From Agromyces ramosus (GTDB lineage Bacteria; Actinomycetota; Actinomycetes; Actinomycetales; Microbacteriaceae): a DNA stretch of 64,000 nucleotides. The translations under genes were made by a program, and so were the position numbers. Shown here one piece after another: positions 55,623 to 64,000 of this stretch (positions are counted from its first letter, which is position 1; each line of letters starts with the position of its first letter). The stretch is from assembly GCF_030817175.1 (NCBI RefSeq), contig NZ_JAUSYY010000001.1:3038001-3102000 (forward strand), given 5' to 3'. The notes below the pieces were generated by a model that did no database searches, was not told where the DNA came from, and saw nothing but the letters and a program-made list of their open reading frames with translations.

Positions 55623-55960
55623 GATTCGTCTCCGGTGGTGAGTCCGGCGAGCGCCCTGTCGACGCGTCGCCAATCGGTCATGAGAACGTCGGCGAGCTGC
55701 TCGCCAGTGGGGCTCGTGCGGTAGAACTTGCGTGGCCTCGCCTCGTCGGTGTTCCACTCGCTCGTCAGCAGGCCCTGCTTCTCGAGTCGCCGCAGCAGGG
55801 GATAGAGCGTGTTCGCGTCGACGAGGATGCCGAGCCCGTTCAGCGACTCGAGCAGCGCGTAGCCGTAGTCGGGTGTGCGCAGTCGGATGAGGCAGGCGAG
55901 CACCACGGTGCCGCGCCTCAGCTCCTGGATATGCCCGGCGGTCGTCTCATCGGTGGCCAT
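55619..55960 (-). CDS. PadR-family transcriptional regulator
   Basis: A 113-residue PadR regulator. Winged helix: LRRGTVVLACLIRLRTPDYGYALLESL, recognition helix VDANTLYPLLRRLEKQGLL and the wing EWNTDEARPRKFYRTSPTGEQ. The short C-terminal helix is the dimer part. It is followed by the HAAS membrane gene with an ATGA overlap. A near-symmetric site at 55971-55991 just upstream is a good autoregulation candidate. Confidence 0.9.
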   Translation of the reverse strand: MATDETTAGHIQELRRGTVVLACLIRLRTPDYGYALLESLNGLGILVDANTLYPLLRRLEKQGLLTSEWNTDEARPRKFYRTSPTGEQLADVLMTDWRRVDRALAGLTTGDES

Positions 55961-55970
55961 GAGTCACACG

Positions 55971-55991
55971 TTACTGTGCGACACACACTAA
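55971..55991. promoter_or_regulatory. Candidate PadR operator
   Basis: TTACTGTG-cgaca-CACACTAA: two 8-base arms that pair at all but one position, centred about 20 bases before the padR ATG. The TGTG/CACA arms resemble PadR-type sites and would overlap the promoter. Confidence 0.5.
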
Positions 55992-56081
55992 TGCAAGATG
56001 CGCTTCATAGCGCGACGGACGCTCCGTGCTCACGACGTGCGTGACGCAACGGGGCGTGGCTGACGGGGCGGCGCGTGGCGC

Positions 56082-57524
56082 CTACTCCTCGGCGTGCGCC
56101 TCGAGGAACTGATACACCGAGGCGTCGTCGACCCCGGGGAAGGTGCCAGACGGCAGCGGTGAGAGCACGTGCGCGTGCAGGCGCGCACTCGGCCACGCCT
56201 TGCCGGCCCAGCGCTCGGCGAGGCCGTCGGGCGCGCGCCGGCAGCACGCCTCGTCGGGGCACGTCGACGAGGCACGCAGGGTGGTCTCGCGGCCACGGAA
56301 CCATTTCGCCTGGTTGAACGGGACGCCGACGGTGATCGAGAACTCCGCGGCATCCGTGCGCCCCGTCTGGGTCGCGCACCAGAACGTGCCCACCGGCGTG
56401 TCGGTGTACTGGTAGTTCTCGGTCGTGCGGTTCGTGTGCCCGAACGCGGTGCGCGCGCTCCACTTCTTGCACACCCACTGACCCTCGATCGAGCCGGTGA
56501 CGTCGGTCGGCAGCGGCAGCCCGTCGTTCTCGTACCCCTTGAGCAGGGCGCCGTCGCCGGCCACGCGGAGGAAGTGCAGCGTCATGTCGAGGTGGCTCGT
56601 CGCGAGGTTCGTGAACCGCAACGCCGCGGCCTCGTGCGTCACGCCGAAGGCGTCTCGGAAGTCCTCGATCGCGAGCCGCTTCTCCTTCTTGGCGGCATGG
56701 AGGAAGGCGACGGATGCCTCGCGAGGCATGAGGCACGCGGCCGCGAAGTAGTTGATCTCGAGGCGCTGCCACAGGAACTCGGCGTAGCTGTCGGGGCGCT
56801 CGTGACCGAGGAGCCGGTGCGCCATCGCCTGCAGCGCCATCGAGCGCAGGCCGTGCCCGCCGGGGATCGACGCCGGCGGCAGGTAGATGCGCCCGTTCGC
56901 GAGATCGGTGATCGACCGGGTCGAGTCGGGGAGGTCGTCGACGTAGATGAGCTGCAGCCCGAGCCGCTCGGCCATGACGCTCACCTCGCGGTGCGTGAGC
57001 GCGCCGGAGCGGTGGCCCGAGGCGCGCACCTGGTCTTCGGCGAGCTGCTCGATCTCGGGCAGGTGGTTGTCACGCGCCCGCATGCGCTCGCGCAGCTCGG
57101 TGTTCGCCCTGCGCGCCTCCTCGGGCGTCGCGATGGCCTCGCTCGCGCGCCGCTGCAGCTCGCGATGCAGGCCCACGATCGCCTCGAGCGACTCGTCGGA
57201 GATGCCGCGCGACGCCTTGATCGATGGCAGCCCGAGGGCCGCGTAGAGCGGGCTCGACTGCACCCGCCCGAGCTCGAGCTCGAGCGCGGCCCGGGGGCTC
57301 GGGGCTTCACGGGCGAGCAGGGCCGAGAGCTCCACGTCGAGCGCGGCCGAGAGCGCGTCGAGCGTGGAGAGCTTGGGTTCGCGCTTGCCGTTCTCGATGA
57401 GTGACAACTGGCTGCCCGCCATGCCCACCGCCGCGCCGAGCTGGTCGAGCGTCAGTCCGCGTTCACCGCGGAAATGGCGGATTCGTTGGCCGAGCGTTGC
57501 GAGATCTGGTGAGCCTGCCTTCAT
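56082..57524 (-). CDS. ramB: RamB/ScfR-type short-chain fatty acid regulator
   Basis: A 480-residue regulator. An N-terminal XRE HTH (LGQRIRHFRGERGLTLDQLGAAVGMAGSQLSLIENGKREP) is followed by a helical linker, an ImmA/IrrE-like domain (MALQAMAHRLLGH in place of HExxH) and a C-terminal DUF2083 region with several Cys (FWCATQTGR, TCPDEACCRR). This matches RamB/ScfR proteins, which control acetate and propionate genes in corynebacteria and mycobacteria. Divergent from pckG, which fits a gluconeogenic target. The inverted repeat at 57528-57558 lies between them. Confidence 0.88.
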   Translation of the reverse strand: MKAGSPDLATLGQRIRHFRGERGLTLDQLGAAVGMAGSQLSLIENGKREPKLSTLDALSAALDVELSALLAREAPSPRAALELELGRVQSSPLYAALGLPSIKASRGISDESLEAIVGLHRELQRRASEAIATPEEARRANTELRERMRARDNHLPEIEQLAEDQVRASGHRSGALTHREVSVMAERLGLQLIYVDDLPDSTRSITDLANGRIYLPPASIPGGHGLRSMALQAMAHRLLGHERPDSYAEFLWQRLEINYFAAACLMPREASVAFLHAAKKEKRLAIEDFRDAFGVTHEAAALRFTNLATSHLDMTLHFLRVAGDGALLKGYENDGLPLPTDVTGSIEGQWVCKKWSARTAFGHTNRTTENYQYTDTPVGTFWCATQTGRTDAAEFSITVGVPFNQAKWFRGRETTLRASSTCPDEACCRRAPDGLAERWAGKAWPSARLHAHVLSPLPSGTFPGVDDASVYQFLEAHAEE

Positions 57525-57527
57525 GTC

Positions 57528-57558
57528 TTAAGAATAGTGAAAGATTCGAAATTCTTAA
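57528..57558. promoter_or_regulatory. Candidate RamB operator between ramB and pckG
   Basis: TTAAGAAT (57528-57535) and ATTCTTAA (57551-57558) form a perfect 8-bp inverted repeat 15 bases apart; a related CATTCTTGAAA lies at 57595-57605. The AT-rich block stands out in this 127-base gap and overlaps the ramB leader, suggesting autoregulation and control of pckG. Confidence 0.5.
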
Positions 57559-57651
57559 CGTCCCTTTTGTTCGCTCGGATGCTCCGAATGCGCGCATTCT
57601 TGAAATACAAGCTCCTCCGGCCGCTGGTCGGCACCATTGGAAGGGACGACG

Positions 57652-59514
57652 ATGACCATCTCCGAGTTCTCGATCGGCACCGAGGCATCCGACGCCGCAG
57701 CACCCACCCGGCGCGGCACGACCGATCCCGCACTCCGTGCCTGGGTCGACGAGATCGCCGGTCTCACCAAGCCCGACGAGATCGTCTGGTGCGACGGCTC
57801 GCAGCACGAGGCCGACCTCCTGACGAAGCAGCTCGTCGCCGAGGGCAAGCTCATCAAGCTGAATCCGGAATGGCGGCCCAACAGCTACCTTGCGCGCACC
57901 GACGCCGACGATGTCGCCCGCGTCGAGGACCGCACCTTCATCTGCTCGACCTACGAAGAGGACGCCGGTCCGACGAACAACTGGCGCGACCCGCGTGAGA
58001 TGCGCGAAGAGCTCACCGACGTCTTCGACGGTTCCATGAAGGGCCGCACGATGTACGTCGTGCCGTTCTCGATGGGCCCGCTCGGCGGCCCGATCTCGCA
58101 GCTCGGCGTGGAGATCACCGATTCGCCCTACGTCGTGCTCTCGATGGGCATCATGACCCGCATGGGCGAGGCCGTCTACCGCCTGATCGAGGCGGGCGAG
58201 CCGTGGGTGCGCACCGTGCACTCGGTCGGGTACCCGCTTACCGACGGCGTCGGCCACCGCCGCGCCGAGGTCGATTGGCCCTGCAACGAGACGAAGTACA
58301 TCGTCCAGTTCCCCGACTCGCGGGAGATCTGGTCGTACGGCTCGGGCTACGGCGGCAACGCCCTGCTCGCGAAGAAGTGCTTCGCCCTGCGTATCGCGAG
58401 CGTGATGGCCCGCGACGAGGGCTGGCTCGCCGAGCACATGCTGCTCATCAAGATCACCTCCCCGGCGGGCAAGTCCTACCACGTTGCCGCCGCCTTTCCG
58501 TCGGCATGCGGGAAGACGAACCTCGCGATGCTCCAGCCGACGATTCCCGGCTGGAAGGTCGAGACCATCGGCGACGACATCGCCTGGATGCGTCCCGGCG
58601 ACGACGGCCGGCTCTACGCGATCAACCCCGAGGCGGGCTTCTTCGGCGTGGCGCCCGGCACCGGCGAGACGACCAACCCGACGGCGGTGCAGACGCTGTG
58701 GGGCAACACGATCTTCACGAACGTGGCGCTCCGGCCCGACGGCGATGTCTGGTGGGAGGGGCTCACCGACGACCCGCCCGCCGAGCTCACCGACTGGGAG
58801 GGCAACCCGTGGACACCGGCATCCGATCGCCCCGCCGCGCACCCGAACTCGCGCTTCACGGTCGCGGCCGCGCAGTGCCCGCAGATCTCCGACGACTGGG
58901 ATGCGCACGATGGCGTGCCGATCGACGCGATCCTCTTCGGAGGACGCCGTGCGACGAACGTGCCGCTCGTCGCCGAGGCCCGCTCGTGGAAGCACGGCGT
59001 GTTCATGGGCGCCACGATCTCGTCCGAGCAGACCGCGGCGGCCGAGGGCGTCGTCGGCGAGCTTCGCCGCGACCCGTTCGCGATGCTCCCCTTCTGCGGC
59101 TACAACATGGCCGACTACTGGGGCCACTGGGTGAAGATGGGACGCATCCTCGGCGAGAACGCGCCGAAGATCTTCCAGGTCAACTGGTTCCGCAAGGGCG
59201 CCGACGGTTCGTTCCTCTGGCCCGGCTTCGGCGAGAACTCGCGGGTGCTCGAGTGGATCGTCGGACGCCTCGAAGGCGACGCCGACGCGGTCGAGACGCC
59301 GATCGGCCTCCTGCCGGCACCGGACTCGCTCGACCTCGACGGCATCGAGATCACGGATGACGCGATCGCGCAGCTGTTCAAGGTCGACCGTGACTCGTGG
59401 CTCGCCGAGTGCGAGCTCACCGACGAGTACTTCGTGCAGTTCGGCGACCGCGTGCCCGCCGCGCTGAAGGCCGAGCTCGCGAGCCTGCGGTACCACCTGC
59501 AGCACTCCGAGTAG
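57652..59514 (+). CDS. pckG: Phosphoenolpyruvate carboxykinase (GTP)
   Basis: A 620-residue GTP-dependent PEPCK, first committed step of gluconeogenesis from oxaloacetate. The hallmark loop PSACGKTN contains Cys286, Lys288 and Thr289. Earlier blocks include [27 protein letters not shown] and [16 protein letters not shown]. The C-terminal [26 protein letters not shown] closes the GTP site. The ribosome site AAGGGA precedes the ATG at 57652; an ATG at 57637 is less favoured. It ends at a near-perfect palindrome. Confidence 0.95.
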   Translation: MTISEFSIGTEASDAAAPTRRGTTDPALRAWVDEIAGLTKPDEIVWCDGSQHEADLLTKQLVAEGKLIKLNPEWRPNSYLARTDADDVARVEDRTFICSTYEEDAGPTNNWRDPREMREELTDVFDGSMKGRTMYVVPFSMGPLGGPISQLGVEITDSPYVVLSMGIMTRMGEAVYRLIEAGEPWVRTVHSVGYPLTDGVGHRRAEVDWPCNETKYIVQFPDSREIWSYGSGYGGNALLAKKCFALRIASVMARDEGWLAEHMLLIKITSPAGKSYHVAAAFPSACGKTNLAMLQPTIPGWKVETIGDDIAWMRPGDDGRLYAINPEAGFFGVAPGTGETTNPTAVQTLWGNTIFTNVALRPDGDVWWEGLTDDPPAELTDWEGNPWTPASDRPAAHPNSRFTVAAAQCPQISDDWDAHDGVPIDAILFGGRRATNVPLVAEARSWKHGVFMGATISSEQTAAAEGVVGELRRDPFAMLPFCGYNMADYWGHWVKMGRILGENAPKIFQVNWFRKGADGSFLWPGFGENSRVLEWIVGRLEGDADAVETPIGLLPAPDSLDLDGIEITDDAIAQLFKVDRDSWLAECELTDEYFVQFGDRVPAALKAELASLRYHLQHSE

Positions 59515-59523
59515 GCGGATCTC

Positions 59524-59563
59524 ACGACGGAGGGCGGATGCCGCGGCATCCGCCCTTCGTCGT
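59524..59563 (+). terminator. Terminator after pckG
   Basis: A 40-base near-perfect palindrome (one G-T pair) starting ten bases after the pckG stop, centred on CGGATGCCGCGGCATCCG, a head-to-head pair of the abundant genome octamer. No T-run follows. Confidence 0.75.
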
Positions 59564-59641
59564 GCCTGCCGTTTCCCGGCACGTCGCACGGGCTCGAGGC
59601 CGGGTCGGCGCTAGCGTGTGCCGCGAGGGTGAGGAAGCGCG

Positions 59642-60025
59642 ATGGAATTCGGCCAGATCATCGAGGCGACCGGTGAGGTCATCGACGTCCTCGGCGTCGT
59701 TGCGATCGTCGTCGGCGTGCTCTACGCCATCGTCGACGCCGGTCTGCGCGGCCTGCGCCGGGTGAGCCCCGTGTACTCGCGGTTCCGTCGTGTGCTGGGG
59801 CGCGCCATCCTCCTCGGCCTCGAACTGCTCGTCGCCGCCGACATCATCAAGACGGTCGCCGTCACGCCGACCCTCGATTCGGTTGTGGTGCTCGGCGTCA
59901 TCGTGCTGATCCGGACCTTCCTCAGCTGGTCGCTCGAACTCGAGATCTCGGGCCGCTGGCCGTGGCAGAAGCGCGGGACGCCGGTCGACGCGCCTGCAGA
60001 CGTCGAGGCGGCCGACGCGCACTGA
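59642..60025 (+). CDS. DUF1622 membrane protein
   Basis: A 127-residue membrane protein with three hydrophobic segments: IDVLGVVAIVVGVLYAIVDAG, the AILLGLELLVAADIIKTVAV helix and a VVVLGVIVLIRTFLSWSLE helix. The middle LGLELLVAADIIKTV and IRTFLSWSLE(L/I)E blocks are characteristic of DUF1622. The tail is acidic. Monocistronic, with no functional clue nearby. Confidence 0.8.
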   Translation: MEFGQIIEATGEVIDVLGVVAIVVGVLYAIVDAGLRGLRRVSPVYSRFRRVLGRAILLGLELLVAADIIKTVAVTPTLDSVVVLGVIVLIRTFLSWSLELEISGRWPWQKRGTPVDAPADVEAADAH

Positions 60026-60165
60026 CGCCGGGAGCCGCGCGACCCTCCGCGCGCGACACGCCGCACCTGCGTCATCCGCTGGCCGCAAGTGGTGCCCGAG
60101 CATCCCGCCGTGGCACCCATTCGTGGCCATTCGACGCAGCGGCCCGGCGTGTCATCGGACCCAGC

Positions 60166-60459
60166 CACGCGTGGTGAGCGTGCGCTCGATCAGCGCCAGC
60201 GTGTCGGCAAGGTCGAGCCACGTTCGCGGGCGAGGTCACTCGCGCGTCGCCCGTCTCGACGAGCTCGCGCCGACGGAGCTGCAGACGATGACCGCGGATG
60301 CCGGCTCCGCGCGGACGGGCAGACGGCGCCGAGACTCCGAGCCCGGGTGAGCGGCGAGGGCGGCACGTCCACCGCGTGACGGATGCCCCACGCCGGGGCG
60401 TCGAGGTCGGAAGCGCGCAGCCGTGCCCGGGATACTCCTTCGTCCCGCGCGGCGGCCAC
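60166..60459 (-). pseudogene. Remnant of AbiEi-like (type IV TA antitoxin / DUF559-type) gene
   Basis: In the 550-base gap 60026-60575 the minus strand encodes, in broken frames, pieces typical of the AbiEi-like protein family common in Microbacteriaceae. There is an N-terminal DEGVSRARLRASDLDAPAWGIRH piece, then in another frame a SAPSARPRGAGIRGHRL piece running into ETGDARVTSPA, then after one extra base WLDLADTLALIERTL. The 'VTSPA-x-x-WLDLA' core is the family signature from memory. The nuclease-like C-terminal part is missing. No intact gene lies in the gap. Confidence 0.45.
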
Positions 60460-60575
60460 GAAACGCGCGTGTCGGGCGGGAACGCCGACGACCCGTGGCC
60501 TCTCGCGGCGTGGCCATGGCGTCCCCGTGCGCCGAGGGGCCGGCGCGGCGATCTGGGGCAGAGAGGCGTGCGGGA

Positions 60576-61055
60576 TCAGCCGGATGCCTCGCCGAGGCGC
60601 CAGGCCGCGACGACGCTGCGGTGGTGGGACCCGGCGGCGGGGTTCATGTCGACGAGGGCGACCGTCTCGAGCACGATGGGCTCGCCGGGCCGCAGTTGGC
60701 GGTTGTGCTTGCGGGTGACGTGCGGACGGAAGTCGGGCCGCACGCGTCCGAGGTCGACTCCTGCCTCGCCGAGGGCCGCCAGTGCACGCTCACGGAGCAG
60801 TCCGAGCGCCCCGCGCTCCCGCACGAGCGTGACCGGCACGTCGCGCCGCCGGCCGAACATCGCCTCCTCGCCGCCGCTCGCGCGGACGGGCTGCGCATCG
60901 CCGGAGACCCGGCCGACCACGTCGGCCACCGCTGCAGCCGGCAAGTCGGTCTGGAACGGCTCGACGAGCGTGACGTGGAGCGGCCAGTCGGCCACCGTGA
61001 ACTCGTCTCCCGCGGCAAGCGGCACGAGCGGAAGCACGACGACGAAGCGCGCCAT
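60576..61055 (-). CDS. 2'-5' RNA ligase family protein
   Basis: A 159-residue protein of the LigT/2H phosphoesterase group. Two His-x-Thr motifs are present: WPLHVTLVEPF and FRPHVTRKHN, which form the paired active site. The short form lacks extra domains. In bacteria such proteins usually act as cyclic phosphodiesterases on RNA ends; the physiological role here is unknown. Upstream gene 61093 is on the same strand, 37 bases away. Confidence 0.85.
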   Translation of the reverse strand: MARFVVVLPLVPLAAGDEFTVADWPLHVTLVEPFQTDLPAAAVADVVGRVSGDAQPVRASGGEEAMFGRRRDVPVTLVRERGALGLLRERALAALGEAGVDLGRVRPDFRPHVTRKHNRQLRPGEPIVLETVALVDMNPAAGSHHRSVVAAWRLGEASG

Positions 61056-61092
61056 TCGGCGAGTCTAACGGGGGCCGCTCGTCGGGCGGGAT

Positions 61093-61929
61093 TCAGTCGA
61101 CGCGGTGCGGTTCGTCGAGTCGGCCGAGCAGGCGGAGCATTGCGGCCGGCGCGTAGCGGAACTCGATCGTGCCACTCGCACCGGGCTCCGACGGGCCGAT
61201 CCACGTGCTCGAGCCCTCGTGCACCCGCACCCAGCCGTCTTCGAAGAGGAGGTCGGTGCCGATGACGAACGCCATCGCGGGGGTGTCGCCCTGGCGCACG
61301 GCGATGGATCCCTCGAACACCTGCGACGCCTCTGCCTCCGCGTCGGCCCGGCACTGCACGCCGACGAGCGGGCGGGCGATCGGGGTCGCGAAGCCCGGCG
61401 TGTGGAACGGGCTCGCCTTCGCGGCATCAGCGACGATGCCGAAGTTCACGCTCGTCGAGACGAGACTGAGCGAGGCCTGGCCGTCGAGCACGAGGCGGCT
61501 CGCGACGCGGAAGCGGTAGTACAGCCGGCCCGACTCGCGCGCCGGCGGCAGCACCGCGAGGCTCGCCCAGTTGCGTGACCAGTTGAGCGGTTCGCCGTCG
61601 CGGTTCGGCGGGTCGTAGACGCTCGCGGTGACCCGCACCGCGCCGTCGTCACGGGTGGGCGCGGCCTGCAGTGCGCTGCGCCCGCGGTCGCCGTCGGGCA
61701 TCACGTTGCGTACGGCGGTGAACGCGGGCAGCCGCTGCGGCTCCCAGTGCCGGAGCCAGCCCTGGATGCCGGCCTGGACGCGGTCGAACGAGTCGCCGAG
61801 TCCGTTCCGTGCCGAGGCTGCCGTGGCCGTCTCCGTGCCGTCGGCCGCGTTCGGCAGCTCGTCGATGAGGTCGACGGGAAGCTCGGCGAGTCGCGAGAGA
61901 TCGCGGGCGGGTACGGTCGCGATGGTCAT
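61093..61929 (-). CDS. Hypothetical protein
   Basis: A 278-residue soluble protein I do not recognise. After an N-terminal acidic/Ala-rich part come a Trp/Arg segment (WLRHWEPQRLPAF), a beta-rich core (SVYDPPNRDG, NWSRNWASLAVLPPA, LYYRFRVASRLVL) and a C-terminal WIGPSEPGASGTIEFRYAP. No signal peptide or helices. The pattern suggests a beta-sandwich. The ribosome site GGAGGAA fixes ATG at 61929. Upstream, 61930-62087 (158 bases) holds no gene. Confidence 0.65.
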   Translation of the reverse strand: MTIATVPARDLSRLAELPVDLIDELPNAADGTETATAASARNGLGDSFDRVQAGIQGWLRHWEPQRLPAFTAVRNVMPDGDRGRSALQAAPTRDDGAVRVTASVYDPPNRDGEPLNWSRNWASLAVLPPARESGRLYYRFRVASRLVLDGQASLSLVSTSVNFGIVADAAKASPFHTPGFATPIARPLVGVQCRADAEAEASQVFEGSIAVRQGDTPAMAFVIGTDLLFEDGWVRVHEGSSTWIGPSEPGASGTIEFRYAPAAMLRLLGRLDEPHRVD

Positions 61930-62087
61930 GGTCGTTCCTCCGGGAGGGGCGCGGGTTCGGGGCATCCGAGAACCGGATGCGGATCCCACGCTACGGAGGG
62001 GCGTGCCACGCCCCATCCCGGCTACCCCCCAAAATGCCCCGGGGCTAGCCCTGAGCCGGTTCTCAGGCGACGTCGATGCAAGTCGGC

Positions 62088-63977
62088 TCAGACGAGCAGC
62101 TGGTGTTGCGCGAGCTCCCGGTAGAGGGGCACGGAGGTCACGAGCTCGTCGTGCGTGCCCTCGCCGATGACCTGGCCGCCGTCGAGCACGATGATGCGGT
62201 CGGAGTCGACGACCGTCGACAGCCGGTGCGCGATGACGATGAGCGTGCGTCCGGCGGACACCGCATCGATCGCCTCGCGCATCATGCGCTCGTTCATGCC
62301 GTCGAGCGACGAGGTGGACTCGTCGAGCAGCAGGATCGGCGGGGCCGCGAGCAACGCGCGGGCGATCGCGAGTCGCTGGCGCTCGCCGCCCGAGAGCATG
62401 ATGCCGTCGTCGCCGACCGCGGCGTCGAGGCCTGCAGGGTCGCGGTCGAGCACGCTGCCGAGGTTCACCGCGCGCAGCACGTGCTCGCACTCGACATCGG
62501 TCGCGTCGGGACTGCCGAGCTTCAGGTTGTCGCGAAGCGAACCGGCGAGGACGGGGGCGTCCTGCTCGACGTAGCCGATCTGCGCGCGCAGCTCGGTGCG
62601 GTCGAGCGAGCGGATGTCGAGCCCGCCCATGCGCACGGTGCCGACGCTCGGGTCGTAGAACCGCTCGACGAGCGCGAGGATCGTGGACTTGCCGGCGCCC
62701 GACGGGCCGACGAGTGCGATGCGCTGCCCGCGCGGCACCTGGAACGAGACGCCCCGCAGCACCGGCTGCCGATCGGTCACCGAGGGTTCGGGCAGGTGCT
62801 CGTCGGGCGATTCGTTCGCGGGGTCGGCGGGGTCCGACCGCGTGGTCGCGTAGGCGAAGTGCACATCGTCGAACTCGATTGCGGGGGCATCCGGCAGCAC
62901 CGCCTCGTTCGCGTGCCCCACCATGAGCGCGAGGGGAGCGAGTTCGCGGTCGTGGGCGTCTTCGTCGGGCAGGTCGAGGATCTCTTGGATGCGGCCGAGC
63001 GCACCGAGCGCGAGGTTCACCGACGTGATCGCGCCGAACGCCTGGCCGAGCGGCAGGATCATCATGAAGAGGAACAGGATGAACGCGACGAGGTTCGCGA
63101 CCGTGATCGCGCCGCTCGCCACGCGGAACCCGCCGACGCCGAGCACGACGAGGAACGACACCTGCATCGCGATGCCCGCGATCGGCACGATGAGGGCCGA
63201 GATCTTCGCGACCTGCACGCCCATGCGCCAGGCGCCCTCGGCCTCGGCGTCGACGCTCGCGATCTCGCGTTCGGTGGCTCCGGCGGCGCGAATCGTGCGC
63301 ACGGAACTGATGGCGCGTTCGACGGATGCCGCGACGTCGCCGATCTTCTCCTGCGCCTGGTGCGACGCCTCGCGCACTCTGCGGGAGAGCAGCGTGACGG
63401 TGGTGATCGCGATGGCGATGACGAGCACCGTGAGGCCGAGCAGCACGGAGTCGAGGATGAGCATGGCGATGATCGCGCCGACGAACGTGACGGCGCCGCC
63501 GATCGCCTCGACGAGTCCCTGCGTGAGCACCGCACGGAGCATCGTGGTGTCGCTGCCGACCCGGGAGACGAGGTCGCCGGTGCGCCGCGTGTCGAACTCC
63601 GCGATCGGCAGGCGCAGGAGCTTCGCGACCAGCCGGCGGCGACTCGAGAGCACGACGCCCTCGCCGGTGCGCTGGAGGAGGTAGTGCTGGTAGCCGCTGA
63701 TGACGCCGCTCACGATGACGAGCGCCACGAGCAGCCAGACGAGCGCGCCGAGGGGGTCGCTGGCTTCGACGGTGGTGATGACACTGCCCACGAGCAGCGG
63801 CTGCGCGAGGCTCGTGAGGGCGCCGATGACGCTGAGCACGGCGACCCAGATGAGCACCGGGCGGTGCTCGAAGATGAACGGCAGCAACTGCCTGAACGTG
63901 GCGCGCGGCCCGGTGGGCGCCGCACGTCGGGCGAAGGGGCTGCGTCGGGTCTCGGCTCGGGTTTCGGTGTCGCTCAT
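62088..63977 (-). CDS. ABC transporter, fused permease and ATPase (exporter)
   Basis: A 629-residue half-transporter. The N-terminal 330 residues carry six membrane helices typical of a type I exporter. The ATPase follows: Walker A GPSGAGKST, the Q-loop region IGYVEQDAPV, signature LSGGERQRLAIARALL, Walker B PILLLDESTSSLD and switch His in IAHRLSTV. A long linker (PLALMVGHANEAVLPDAPAIEFDDVHFAYATT) precedes the ATPase. The upstream gene seems to end inside its start, so a heterodimer is likely. Substrate unknown. Confidence 0.92.
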   Translation of the reverse strand: MSDTETRAETRRSPFARRAAPTGPRATFRQLLPFIFEHRPVLIWVAVLSVIGALTSLAQPLLVGSVITTVEASDPLGALVWLLVALVIVSGVISGYQHYLLQRTGEGVVLSSRRRLVAKLLRLPIAEFDTRRTGDLVSRVGSDTTMLRAVLTQGLVEAIGGAVTFVGAIIAMLILDSVLLGLTVLVIAIAITTVTLLSRRVREASHQAQEKIGDVAASVERAISSVRTIRAAGATEREIASVDAEAEGAWRMGVQVAKISALIVPIAGIAMQVSFLVVLGVGGFRVASGAITVANLVAFILFLFMMILPLGQAFGAITSVNLALGALGRIQEILDLPDEDAHDRELAPLALMVGHANEAVLPDAPAIEFDDVHFAYATTRSDPADPANESPDEHLPEPSVTDRQPVLRGVSFQVPRGQRIALVGPSGAGKSTILALVERFYDPSVGTVRMGGLDIRSLDRTELRAQIGYVEQDAPVLAGSLRDNLKLGSPDATDVECEHVLRAVNLGSVLDRDPAGLDAAVGDDGIMLSGGERQRLAIARALLAAPPILLLDESTSSLDGMNERMMREAIDAVSAGRTLIVIAHRLSTVVDSDRIIVLDGGQVIGEGTHDELVTSVPLYRELAQHQLLV

Positions 63978-64000
63978 GATCTCTTCCTGGTCGACGCGGT
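63974..64000 (-). CDS. C-terminal end of gene upstream of ABC exporter (partial)
   Basis: At the right edge the minus strand has an open frame ending TASTRKRS with a TGA that overlaps the ABC exporter ATG (ATGA). This is the usual sign of a coupled upstream gene, perhaps the second half of a heterodimeric ABC exporter. Only eight codons are visible. Confidence 0.3.
   Translation of the reverse strand, partial: TASTRKRS

Noticed and set aside
60190-60459. Stand-alone small minus-strand gene of 89 codons
   Set aside because: Only its N-terminal part matches a family; the rest continues in other frames, so it is treated as a decayed gene.

Overview
The window is a 64 kb piece of a very GC-rich chromosome from a high-GC Gram-positive actinobacterium. 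The best fit is Microbacteriaceae (Agromyces- or Microbacterium-like). The reasons are the codon use, GTP-dependent PEP carboxykinase beside a RamB-type regulator, a tad pilus locus next to a 6C RNA, and a family-typical excess of the octamer CGGATGCC/GGCATCCG. The genus is an inference. Gene density is high, many genes overlap by ATGA or GTGA, and no prophage, insertion sequence, integrase or CRISPR array was seen.

Layout. 1-5 kb: two sensor-like membrane proteins, a LuxR-type response regulator, thymidine kinase, a DUF418-like membrane protein and a VanZ-family protein. 5-8.5 kb: UDP-glucose dehydrogenase, a GH15 hydrolase and tRNA-Pro(CGG). 8.5-15 kb: a metallophosphoesterase, a PASTA-containing class A penicillin-binding protein, a small DUF4177-like protein, RidA and acetyl-CoA synthetase. 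15.2-18.6 kb: a 6C small RNA followed by a tad-type pilus operon whose ATPase has an altered P-loop. 19-25.5 kb: topA, tmk, holB, a secreted TAP-family peptidase and tRNA-Thr(CGT). The order acs / 6C RNA / tad / topA / holB resembles the Mycobacterium tuberculosis Rv3644c-Rv3667c region.

25.5-32 kb: an SGNH hydrolase, a Gfo/Idh/MocA oxidoreductase, a DD-carboxypeptidase with an apparent frame change near its start, an M20 peptidase, an isochorismatase-family hydrolase and an alpha/beta hydrolase. 32-38.7 kb: a homoprotocatechuate meta-cleavage cluster (hpaD, hpaE, GntR regulator, an FAH-RraA fusion, hpaI, hpaH) with two matching palindromic operator candidates. 38.7-40.8 kb: a NIPSNAP-like protein and a long GAPDH.

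40.8-52.6 kb: an accessory sugar locus. It has a secreted phosphodiesterase, a Tat-exported metallophosphoesterase joined to a beta-propeller, a two-copy Lrp/AsnC regulator, a binding protein with two permeases, a Gfo/Idh/MocA oxidoreductase and a GH89 alpha-N-acetylglucosaminidase. The octamer that is scattered through the rest of the window is absent here, which suggests more recent acquisition. 52.6-64 kb: a thiolase and an SDR dehydrogenase, a PadR/HAAS pair, RamB divergent from pckG, a DUF1622 protein, the wreck of an AbiEi-like gene, a 2'-5' RNA ligase-like protein, an unrecognised protein and an ABC exporter.

Central-carbon genes recur: acetate activation (acs), gluconeogenesis (pckG, long GAPDH) and a RamB-type regulator fit growth on acetate, aromatic acids and glycans. 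All calls come from reading sequence and translations. No database search was run.
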